Shown piece by piece: positions 18,785-28,118 of a stretch of 28,168 bases of DNA; position 1 is the first letter of the stretch; every line of letters begins with the position of its first letter. The DNA lies in assembly GCA_034096865.1 (NCBI GenBank), contig JAWQFJ010026688.1, forward strand, positions 1-28,168. Reading direction: 5' to 3'. The translations under genes were made by a program, and so were the position numbers. The notes under the pieces are model-generated. The model worked only from the letters and a program-made list of their open reading frames with translations. It ran no database searches and was not told the origin of the DNA. This DNA is from Theodoxus fluviatilis. Taxonomy: Eukaryota > Mollusca > Gastropoda > Cycloneritida > Neritidae.

Positions 18785-21750
18785 AAGTGAATGTGTACAA
18801 CTCCCGACAAGTAGGAGTTAGAATACTAGACTGTGTACAACTCCCAACAGGTAGGAGTTAGAAGACTAGAATGTGTACAACTCCCAACAGCTAGGAGTTA
18901 GAATACTAGAATTTGTACAACTCCCAACAGAGAGGAGTTAGAACACCAGAATGTGTACAACTCCCAACAGATAGGAGTTAGAATACTAGAATGTGTACAA
19001 CTCCCAACAGATAGGAGTTAGAATACCAGAATGTGTACAACTCCCAACAGCTAGGAGTTAGAATACTAGAATTTGTACAACTCCCAACAGATAGGAGTTA
19101 GAACACCAGAATGTGTACAACTCCCAACAGATATGAGTTAGAATACCAGAATGTGTACAACTTCCAACAGGTATGAGTTAGAATACCAGAATGTGTACAA
19201 CTCCGAACAGATAAGAGTTAGAATACCAGAATGTGTACAACTCCGAACAGATAAGAGTTAGAAGACTTGAATTTGTACAACTCCCAACAGATAGGAGTTA
19301 GAACACCAGAATGTGTACAACTCCCAACAGATATGAGTTAGAATACCAGAATGTGTACAACTCCGAACAGATAAGAGTTAGAAGACTTGAATGTGTACAA
19401 CTCCGAACAGATAAGAGTTAGAATACCAGAATGTGTACAACTCCCAACAGATATGAGTTAGAATACCAGAATGTGTACAACTCCCAACAGATATGAGTTA
19501 GAATACCAGAATGTGTACAACTCCGAACAGATAAGAGTTAGAAGACTTGAATGTGTACAACTCCGAACAGATAAGAGTTAGAATACCAGAATGTGTACAA
19601 CTCCCAACAGAGAGGAGTTAGAAGACTTGAATGTGTACAACTCCGAACAGATAAGAGTTAGAATACCAGAATGTGTACAACTCCCAACAGATAGGAGTTA
19701 GAATACCAGAATGTGTACAACTCCCAACAGAGAGGAGTTAGAATACCAGAATGTGTACAACTCCCAACAGATATGAGTTAGAATACCAGAATGTGTACAA
19801 CTCCCAACAGATAGGAATTAGAATACCAGAATGTGTACAACTCCCAACAGAGGGGAGTTAGAATACCAGAATGTGTACAACTCCCAACAGATAGGAGTTA
19901 GAACACCAGAATGTGTACAACTCCCAACAGAGAGGAGTTAGAATTCTAGAATGTGTACAACTCCCAACAGAGAGGAGTTCGAATACCAGAATGTGTACAA
20001 CTCCCAACAGAGAGGAGTTAGAAGACTAGAATGTGTACAACTCCCAACAGATAGGAGTTAGAATACTAGAATGTGTACAACTCCCAACAGAGAGGAGTTA
20101 GAATACCAGAATGTGTACAACTCCCAACAGAGAGGAGTTAGAATACCAGAATGTGTACAACTCCCAACAGAGAGGAGTTAGAATACCAGAATGTGTACAA
20201 CTCTCAACAGAGAGGAGTTAGAATACCAGAATGTGTACAACTCCCAACAGATAGGAGTTAGAACACCAGAATGTGTACCACTCCGAACAGATAAGAGTTA
20301 GAATACTAGAATGTGTACAACTCCCAACAGAGAGGAGTTAGAATACCAGAATGTGTACAACTCCCAACAGATAGGAGTTAGAATACCAGAATGTGTACAA
20401 CTCCCAACAGATAGGAGTTAGAATACCAGAATGTGTACAACTCCCAACAGATAGGAGTTAGAATACTAGAATGTGTACAACTCCCAGCAGATAGGAGTTA
20501 GAACACCAGAATTTGTACAACTCCCAACAGAGAGGAGTTAGAATTCTAGAATGTGTACAACTCCCAACAGAGAGGAGTTCGAATACCAGAATGTGTACAA
20601 CTCCCAACAGATAGGAGTTAGAATACCAGAATGTGTACAACTCCCAACAGATATGAGTTAGAATACCAGAATGTGTACAACTCCCAACAGAGAGGAGTTA
20701 GAATACCAGAATGTGTACAACTCTCAACAGATATGAGTTAGAATACCAGAATGTGTACAACTTCCAACAGGTATGAGTTAGAATACCAGAATGTGTACAA
20801 CTCCCAACAGATAGGAGTTAGAATACCAGAATGTGTACAACTCCGAACAGATAAGAGTTAGAAGACTTGAATGTGTACAACTCCGAACAGATAAGAGTTA
20901 GAATACCAGAATGTGTACAACTCCCAACAGAGAGGAGTTAGAAGACTTGAATGTGTACAACTCCGAACAGATAAGAGTTAGAATACCAGAATGTGTACAA
21001 CTCCCAACAGGTATGAGTTAGAATACTTGAATGTGTACAACTCCCAACAGATAGGAGTTAGAATACCAGAATGTGTACAACTCCCAACAGAGAGGAGTTA
21101 GAAGACTTGAATGTGTACAACTCCGAACAGATAAGAGTTAGAATACCAGAATGTGTACAACTCCCAACAGGTATGAGTTAGAATACTTGAATGTGTACAA
21201 CTCCCAACAGATAGGAGTTAGAATACCAGAATGTGTACAACTCCCAACAGAGAGGAGTTAGAATACCAGAATGTGTACAACTCCCAACAGAGAGGAGTTA
21301 GAATACCAGAATGTGTACAACTCCCAACAGAGAGGAGTTAGAATACTAGAATGTGTACAACTCCCAACAGAGAGGAGTTAGAATACCAGAATGTGTACAA
21401 CTCCCAACAGAGAGGAGTTAGAAGACTAGAATGTGTACAACTCCCACCAGATAGGAGTTAGAATACCAGAATGTGTACAACTCCCAACAGATAGGAGTTA
21501 GAATATCAGAATGTGTACAACTCCCAACAGAGAGGAGTTAGAATACCAGAATGTGTACAACTCCCAACAGGTAGGAGTTAGAATACCAGAATGTGTACAA
21601 CTCCCAACAGATAGGAGTTAGAATACCAGAATGTGTACAACTCCCAACAGAGAGGACTTAGAATACCAGAATGTGTACAACTCCCAACAGATAGGAGTTA
21701 GAATACCAGAATGTGTACAACTCCCAACAGATAGGAGTTCGAATACTAGA
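18785..21750. repeat. 40-bp minisatellite, about 74 copies
   Basis: Unit = ctcccaacagataggagtta followed by gaataccagaatgtgtacaa, kept in exact 40-bp register across nearly 3 kb without indels. Common variants: agaggag, atatgag, gtatgag and ccgaacagataagag in the first half; gaagacttga, gaacaccaga and gaattctaga in the second. The array is bracketed by gaatactRgaatgtttcc at 18767-18784 and 21741-21758. Each unit has a potential 6-bp hairpin (aactcc ... ggagtt). It ends 13-20 nt before the exon g acceptor. Confidence 0.98.
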
Positions 21751-21771
21751 ATGTTTCCTTGCTCACTGCAG

Positions 21772-21956
21772 ATGAGGAGTTTGAGAAGAAGAAGAAGGGA
21801 TCTTTGGATGCCTTCCTGACCTTGATGCCCAAGCCAAAGGAAGAAAGCAAGAACGCTGAGAAGAAGGAAGAGAAGAAGGCAGTGAGTGTAGCAGACTTCT
21901 TTGGAGGAGGCAGTGTCCACAGAGTGGAGCGAAGCCATGCAGCCAAACGTCCAGCG
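21772..21956 (+). CDS. RFC1: RFC1 exon g (DFFGGGSV box)
   Basis: 185 nt, phase 1 in and 0 out. The acceptor is ttccttgctcactgcag, only 13 nt after the 40-bp minisatellite ends; the donor is gtgagt. It encodes D-E-E-F-E, four Lys, G-S-L-D-A-F-L-T-L-M-P-K-P, a Lys/Glu linker and then V-A-D-F-F-G-G-G-S-V-H-R, ending H-A-A-K-R-P-A. The V-x-D-(F/Y)-F-G-x-G-S-V-x-R box and the following basic K-R are conserved in human RFC1 (VLDYFGTGSVQR), making this the strongest single identifier in the window. The upstream SLDAFL resembles a second aromatic/hydrophobic short motif. The exon is intact. Confidence 0.94.
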
Positions 21957-22770
21957 GTGAGTCCAACAGTGCTGTTTGTGTGGGCTTTCCTCATTCTGTG
22001 AACCAGAGTCAAACCAGAGTCAATATTGACTCTGGCACAGTTCGCAATGAATGAGTAATAGATTTGACCCTTCGCATTACAGCATTGCACCAAAAATAGT
22101 TCGTTCTGATACTTTTTTTTTCTCCACTCATTACAGAAATCATTCAGATGTCAAAACTTGTTTCCATTTCAACACAAACATTTTATTTATCAAATAAACA
22201 AGTGTTTATCGCCTTAAAATAATAAGTTATGAGTTTTGTGTGAAATAGTCTTAGAAATACTTAAAAACAGCGTATGTCAGGAAGCAGATCGGCTATCCCA
22301 CAAGCCTCTCGTGTGACCCTCATTTGAATTTTTCAAACGAAATCCTTCCATCACGTGATGTCAACTGTGCTAGAGACTGTTTCGCCGGCAGGCGAAGTCT
22401 CTAGTGAACTAGAAAAAAACACTTTCCTATGCTCAGGCTCAGTCTCAGTAAAGATGGAAATAGATCTTCTTGCCTCAAACCCTCAGCTTCTGGACTTGCA
22501 AGAAGGAATGGAAGTGTGATTTGCCCAAAATTTAAAAAGTTGTATTTAATGTATGATGGCCAAAAAACAACCCAAAATAAGGTCAGTAGGTTGGTTTGAA
22601 CTTTTTGTGTGTTTTTTTTTAGTGGGGGTAAAATAAGAGGTCAGACTGAACATAAATGAAAATTTCTCTTTAGCTTAAAACTCTTTTTTTTATATATACT
22701 AAAATAGTGAATTCCTCAAGGGGCAGGGAAGATGGGACAGCACGCACTTCCTTGTTTACCATCGTGATCT
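21957..22770. other. RFC1 intron g-h, proximal part
   Basis: AT-rich, no gene seen. It includes a 12-bp perfect palindrome catcacgtgatg (22349-22360, core CACGTG) and the hairpin at 22370-22404. Confidence 0.5.
22370..22404. other. Strong hairpin (14 bp stem with 3-nt bulge)
   Basis: CTAGAGAC pairs with GTCTCTAG and TTCGCC with GGCGAA around a GGCA loop, with TGT bulged on the 5' side. No U-run follows, and its function is unknown. Confidence 0.6.
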
Positions 22771-23061
22771 CAGACCTGCCAAGTGCTACGATTTACGCGT
22801 AGCATGCTACGATTTCGACATGCTTGCTACGATGCTACGATCGTCAGGAAAAACTACGATTTTTCCGCGTGCTTGAACTTTTGAGCTTCCCGTAGAATTC
22901 GCCCCACCCCACACACCCCCACCCCCACCCCCGCTTTCACGCTGTCTGTTCAGCGCTTCCCGCCGCCTTCACAGCCTTATTTCCCCCCCCCCCCCCCCCC
23001 CCCCTTCACGCCGTTGGTTGAGCGCTTTGCGCCTTCACAGACTATCTTCCTCCTCCCCCCC

Positions 23062-23092
<31 letters not shown>

Positions 23093-23137
23093 GCTCTGGA
23101 TGCTACTCTTTGGCATGATGGTGGGTTGGCAGGTCTG
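22771..23137. mobile_element. C-rich MITE, complete copy 2
   Basis: Perfect 12-bp terminal inverted repeats CAGACCTGCCAA (22771-22782) and TTGGCAGGTCTG (23126-23137). GTGATCT occurs on both flanks (22764-22770, and 23137-23143 overlapping the last base), suggesting a 7-8 bp target duplication as in hAT-type elements. Inside are repeated GCTACGAT motifs and two related segments (cttcacgc...gcgctt...cttcacag), each followed by a homopolymer C run of 22 (22983-23004) and 28 (23055-23082). No open frame. It ends 86 nt before exon h. Confidence 0.83.
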
Positions 23138-23223
23138 TGATCTTTTCTCAGTTTAGGGTGAGCAGGAAGAATAGGGGCAGTGGGGTTACCTGGCCACAAC
23201 TTTTTCTATTCCGCAACCAACAG

Positions 23224-23316
23224 GAGCGTGGGGGAAAGAGAGACAAGGAGATGCATGAGGATGATGACTTTTCCCGAACCCTGCAGCTTCTGGATGATGA
23301 TGAAGCGGAAGGAAAG
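23224..23316 (+). CDS. RFC1: RFC1 exon h (HEDDDFSRTL acidic motif)
   Basis: 93 nt, phase 0-0; acceptor ccgcaaccaacag, donor gtagga. It encodes E-R-G-G-K-R-D-K-E-M and then H-E-D-D-D-F-S-R-T-L-Q-L-L-D-D-D-E. This matches human RFC1 HEDEEFARTLAMLDEE position for position in character (His, acidic run, Phe, Arg-Thr-Leu, Leu-Asp-acid). It sits 86 nt downstream of a complete MITE and is followed at once by a GT-rich intron. The flanking open frame continues through both introns only because of composition. Boundaries are secure from the phase match with exons g and i. Confidence 0.92.
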
Positions 23317-23324
23317 GTAGGAGA

Positions 23325-23357
<33 letters not shown>

Positions 23358-24000
23358 GGTGGGTGGATGTGCGCTTGCGTGCGTTCGAGCGATTGTGTGT
23401 GATTGTGTGTGTGTGTGTGTATATTTGCATGTATGTGTGTGAGTGTCTGTGTATTTGTGTGTGTGTATATTTGTGTGTGTATGTGTGCATGCATGAATGC
23501 ATGCGATTGTGTATATGTGTGTGTGTGTGTGTGTGTTTTAATGTGTGTATGTGTGTGTGTTTTGATGTGTGTATGTGTGTGTTTTGATGTGTGTATGTGT
23601 GTGTGTCTTGATGTGTGTATGTGTGTGTGTTTTGATGTGTGTATGTGTGTTTTGATGTGTGTGTGTGTGTGTTTTGATGTGTGTGTGTGTTTTGATGTAT
23701 GTGTGTGTGTATGTGTGTGTTTTGATGTGTGTGTGTGTGTGTGTGTGTAGACATATGAGTGTGTGTGTGTATGTGTGTGTTTTGATGTGTGTGTGTGTAT
23801 TGACATATGAGTGTGTGTGTGTATGTGTGTGTTTTGATGTGTGTGTGTGTATTGACATATGAGTGTGTTTGTGTTTGTGTGAGTGTGTGATTGTGTGTGT
23901 GTGTGTGTGTGTGTATGTTTTGTTTGTGTGTGTGTTGATGCGTTTGTGTGTGTTTTGATGTGTGTGTGTGTGTGTGCATGTTTGGGTATGTGGATGCATG
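23317..24000. repeat. GT-rich tract filling intron h-i
   Basis: Compound (GT)n with recurring gtgttttgatgtgtgtatgt units of about 24-30 bp. It begins right at the exon h donor and extends to about 100 nt before exon i. Alternating purine-pyrimidine sequence; reading frames over it are artefacts. Confidence 0.95.
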
Positions 24001-24103
24001 TGCATGTAGATGTGTGTATTATCACATGTTCAATTGTGAGTAAATGTGTTTTAATATGTAAAAATGTGAACATGTGGAGATTAATTTTCTTGTCAAATTT
24101 CAG

Positions 24104-24164
24104 GTGAAGAAGCAAGAATCACCAGAGGATATAATAATAGATGATTCTCCTGAAAAAAACAAAG
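24104..24164 (+). CDS. RFC1: RFC1 exon i (EDIIIDDSPE motif)
   Basis: 61 nt, phase 0 in and 1 out; acceptor gtcaaatttcag, donor gtaatgg. It encodes V-K-K-Q-E-S-P-E-D-I-I-I-D-D-S-P-E-K-N-K. The Asp-Ile-Ile-Ile-Asp-Asp-Ser-Pro core is a textbook-like SUMO-interacting motif with flanking acids and a Ser-Pro phosphorylation candidate (inference). It is too short to be visible as an open frame. Support comes from good splice sites, codon-like composition standing out between GT-rich and AT-rich introns, and exact phase compatibility with exons h and j. Confidence 0.8.
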
Positions 24165-24501
24165 GTAATGGTAGTAAGAAACATTAATTTATTTATTTAG
24201 TCATTCCTTCCTTCTTTCTTTCATTAATTCATCATAGATTTATTTATCATTTAGTAATTGAATTTATTTACTTATTTGTTTCTTTCTCTCTTTTTTTTTG
24301 CTTCATTCATTATTTATGTATTTCTTAATGCATTAAAAAAACTAGTTATTTGTTTATTGTCTATTTATTGTTTGTATATTCCTTCATTAATATATTCATG
24401 TATTTTATTTATTTATCCGAACCTTCCGTGCCAGGATCGGCCTCGTTAGCCATCTGCGCACACACAGAGCCAGTCCCAGCAACCCCCCGGATGACTAGAG
24501 T

Positions 24502-25413
24502 CAGGGTTCGTACAGGTCATGGAAAACCTGGAAAGTCATGGAATTTGATTTTTCATTTTCCAGGCCTGGAAAATCATGGAATTTCAATTTAAGTCATGGA
24601 AAGTCATGGAATTTAATTAAAAAAAAAAAAAAAAAAAGTTTTCTAGGCTGTACTTCGCGCGATACTCTCAATCTATTTTTACACGCTGCGAACGACAGGA
24701 AAACATGCCCTCGCATCCCATTGGTTAATTTTGAAGGCTCGTTTGTCTTCTGCTTCCTGATTGGTTCTTTGGCTAGGTAACCTGGTTTCATTTCCATGCC
24801 GGTCGGGTCAGTTGGTTCAAACGAGGAGAAAGTGAAAAGAGCTTGTTTTGTTTGTGGTGCAGTGTTTCTTTGAGATTATCATCATGCCTGGAAAGTGTCG
24901 ATTTCAAGACACTTAGACACGAGACGAAAAATACCGTGAGTGGGTCATGCGAGTGAAACTGAATGGGATGGCAAAGTGCCGATTTTGTGAAAAAGAGTTT
25001 GATGTGTCCAACATGGGAGAGGCAGCCTTGAAAAGCCACATGAAAGGTATCGCGCACTATTTCAAAGTACTAGGCGGGATGTTTTACAATTAAGATAGAT
25101 TTGTAAAATGATGAAAGTAATGTCCATCTCATGATTTGTGTGTTAACTTTTGCATTTGTCATGTTTTTGAATTCATCTGGCTGTAAAAATATATCAAAAA
25201 GAATTAGAACTTTTGTTTTTTCAAACACACGGGTGTATGTGCGTGAGTTTTTGCTCTGCGCGCATCCACTTTTCTGGCGTCTCTCCTCTTTACAACTGTC
25301 CATGTAATCACAGTTACGCTAGAGGTCATGGCTAGGAAATGTTATTGAGAAAGCGGTCATGGAAAGGAGTCGTGGGGTAGGAGTTGGATCTAATAAAACC
25401 GGTACGAACCGCG
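24502..25413 (+). mobile_element. hAT-like DNA transposon remnant
   Basis: 5' end cagggttcgtacaggtcatgg and 3' end ccggtacgaaccgcg are imperfect inverted repeats (about 13 of 16 positions). Subterminal ggtcatggaaa/ctggaaagtcatgg motifs recur at both ends. It contains a zinc-finger coding remnant and an A-run at 24617-24637. Flanking octamers actagagt and ttgtgagt match only partly, so the target duplication is not demonstrated. Confidence 0.65.
24884..25093 (+). pseudogene. BED/C2H2-like zinc finger exon of a hAT-type transposon protein, broken
   Basis: ATG opens M-P-G-K-C-R-F-Q-D-T and is then cut by TAG (24914-24916), a position where family members usually have Trp. The frame continues D-E-K-Y-R-E-W-V, C-R-F-C, F-D-V-S-N-M-G-E-A-A-L-K-S-H-M-K-G. 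C-x2-C and H-x5-H are the likely zinc ligands. A GT at 25047 (aaag|gtatcg) could be the original splice donor, after which the frame would be intronic. No catalytic DDE region is present. Family assignment is from the characteristic start and G-E-A-A-L-K-S-H motif recalled from animal genomes. Confidence 0.65.
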
Positions 25414-25768
25414 TTGTGAGTGGTCCTCGTTCGACCAGCTCGATACGGATGAACACACACACATTTCCTTAAATGGCAATTTTTAAAACTAAATTTATTT
25501 GTCTTATGTCTTGATCTATTAGTTGTTTGTATATTCCTTCATTAATAAATAATTTCATGGTATTTTCATGTATTATTTCTCAAGGTGTTTCGATTGTTTG
25601 TTTTGTTTCTTTGTTTTTAGCGTCTGTTGTGCCTGTCATAAATTGACAAAACTAATCATACACATTCATGAATTTTGCACTGCTGCTCAGTATGCCTTGT
25701 TGTATTGGCATTTATCGTTATGTTTTAGATAATCCACATGGGACGCCTTTGTGTATGCTTTCATTTTT
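25414..25768. other. Intron i-j, AT-rich, no gene seen
   Basis: Contains the second copy (25524-25547) of a 24-bp exact direct repeat whose first copy (24369-24392) lies on the other side of the hAT-like element. Confidence 0.5.
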
Positions 25769-27502
25769 GTATGGGATGCTACACAAAGGTGTATGGGATG
25801 CTACACAAAGGTGTATGGGATGCTACACAAAGGTGTATGGGATGCTACACAAAGGTGTATGGGATGCTACACAAAGGTGTATGGGATGCTACACAAAGGT
25901 GTATGGGATGCTACACAAAGGTGTATGGGATGCTACACAAAGGTGTATGGGATGCTAAGTGTATGGGATGCTACACAAAGGTGTATGGGATGCTACACAA
26001 AGGTGTATGGGATGCTACACAAAGGTGTATGGGATGCTACACAAAGATGTATGGGATGCTACACAAAGGTGTATGGGATGCTACACAAAGGTGTATGGGA
26101 TGCTACACAAAGGTGTATGGGATGCTACACAAAGATGTATGGGATGCTACACAAAGGTGTATGGGATGCTACACAAAGGTGTATGGGATGCTACACAAAG
26201 GTGTATGGGATGCTACACAAAGGTGTATGGGATGCTACACAAAGGTGTATGGGATGCTACACAAAGGTGTATGGGATGCTACACAAAGGTGTATGGGATG
26301 CTACACAAAGGTGTATGGGATGCTACACAAAGGTGTATGGGATGCTACACAAAGATGTATGGGATGCTACACAAAGGTGTATGGGATGCTACACAAAGGT
26401 GTATGGGATGCTACACAAAGGTGTATGGGATGCTACACAGAGGTGTATGGGATGCTACACAGAGGTGTATGGGATGCTACACAGAGGTGTATGGGATGCT
26501 ACACAGAGGTGTATGGGATGCTACACAGAGGTGTATGGGATGCTACACAGAGGTGTATGGGATGCTACACAGAGGTGTATGGGATGCTACACAGAGGTGT
26601 ATGGGATGCTACACAGAGGTGTATGGGATGCTACACAGAGGTGTATGGGATGCTACACAGAGGTGTATGGGATGCTACACAGAGGTGTATGGGATGCTAC
26701 ACAGAGGTGTATGGGATGCTACACAGAGGTGTATGGGATGCTACACAGAGGTGTATGGGATGCTACACAGAGGTGTATGGGATGCTACACAGAGGTGTAT
26801 GGGATGCTACACAGAGGTGTATGGGATGCTACACAGAGGTGTATGGGATGCTACACAGAGGTGTATGGGATGCTACACAGAGGTGTATGGGATGCTACAC
26901 AGAGGTGTATGGGATGCTACACAGAGGTGTATGGGATGCTACACAGAGGTGTATGGGATGCTACACAGAGGTGTATGGGATGCTACACAGAGGTGTATGG
27001 GATGCTACACAGAGGTGTATGGGATGCTACACAGAGGTGTATGGGATGCTACACAGAGGTGTATGGGATGCTACACAGAGGTGTATGGGATGCTACACAG
27101 AGGTGTATGGGATGCTACACAGAGGTGTATGGGATGCTACACAGAGGTGTATGGGATGCTACACAGAGGTGTATGGGATGCTACACAGAGGTGTATGGGA
27201 TGCTACACAGAGGTGTATGGGATGCTACACAGAGGTGTATGGGATGCTACACAGAGGTGTATGGGATGCTACACAGAGGTGTATGGGATGCTACACAGAG
27301 GTGTATGGGATGCTACACAGAGGTGTATGGGATGCTACACAAAGGTGTATGGGATGCTACACAAAGGTGTATGGGATGCTACACAAAGGTGTATGGGATG
27401 CTACACAAAGATGTATGGGATGCTACACAAAGGTGTATGGGATGCTACACAAAGGTGTATGGGATGCTACACAAAGGTGTATGGGATGCTACACAAAGAT
27501 GT
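25769..27502. repeat. 22-bp minisatellite, about 79 copies
   Basis: Unit = gtatgggatgctacacaaag plus gt. About 30 first copies carry cacaaag (some cacaaagat), about 41 middle copies from 26434 to 27325 carry cacagag with no other change, then 8 copies return to cacaaag. A single 6-bp deletion interrupts the array near 25957. The unit is stop-free in every + frame, so open frames of 530-732 codons arise with a 22-residue period; there is no sign of a gene. Confidence 0.98.
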
Positions 27503-27750
27503 AGGGCTTCATTTTTCAAATCACACAGAGAAATTGCAAGTGATTGTTTAGAATTGTCAGTATCAATACATACTTTTTCCACACTTTGCTCTTCTTCTCT
27601 TGGTTCAACAAGCACTGGCTTGAAACAAAAAAGGAACTTTAAGGTTTCTAAATATGAGTTTAGTGGAGTCGTTTTGAAATGGAAAGCTCGATGTGTTGTG
27701 CTGACTCGTTCTACACCTAAGCAAGAATGTGAGACTGTAAAGTCTCTTTT
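27503..27750. other. Intron i-j, distal unique part, no gene seen
   Basis: Ordinary-composition sequence following the 22-bp array; open only as an extension of the repeat frame, with no recognisable domain. Confidence 0.5.
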
Positions 27751-27828
27751 GTGTGTGCGTGCATGTGTGCGCGCGCACATGCGTTTGTGTGTGTGCGTGA
27801 GGTTTGTGTGTGTGTGTGTGTGTGTGCA

Positions 27829-27859
<31 letters not shown>

Positions 27860-27946
27860 CCACGCACATGCACACAGGCACATGTATGTGTAAGTTCAAG
27901 TGCAGTATGCACAAAGGCATGTATGCATTGTGCATACATGCGTGCA

Positions 27947-28021
<75 letters not shown>

Positions 28022-28026
28022 GTATG
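27751..28026. repeat. GT, hairpin and (TA)n compound tract
   Basis: (GT)n with a 14-bp perfect palindrome tgtgcgcgcgcaca, then a hairpin with an 11-bp perfect stem (GCATGTATGCA, TTG loop, TGCATACATGC; 27917-27941), then about 59 bp of (TA)n (27951-28009) and (TATG)n. Confidence 0.93.
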
Positions 28027-28118
28027 TGTGTGCTGTCTCAACTCGAAGGGGTTTGAGACCCAGACAATGATGATAAGTCACTATACAAAATCACACCTTT
28101 ACCTTTCGTGCATTGCAG

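Noticed and set aside
18785..21750. CRISPR-like array
   Set aside because: Units are contiguous 40-bp repeats without unique spacers, in a eukaryotic intron.
18785..21750. Compensatory base changes in the aactcc...ggagtt hairpin of the 40-bp unit
   Set aside because: The linked variant ccgaacagataagag removes a stem pair rather than restoring one, so it is a linked unit type, not covariation.
23186..24115. 309-codon His/Thr-rich minus-strand frame
   Set aside because: Translation of the GT-rich intron opposite RFC1 exons h and i; the real signal is on the + strand.
25751..27949. 732-codon open frame on the + strand
   Set aside because: Generated by a 22-bp repeat with no stop in any + frame; two other frames over the same DNA are equally open, and it lies in an RFC1 intron.
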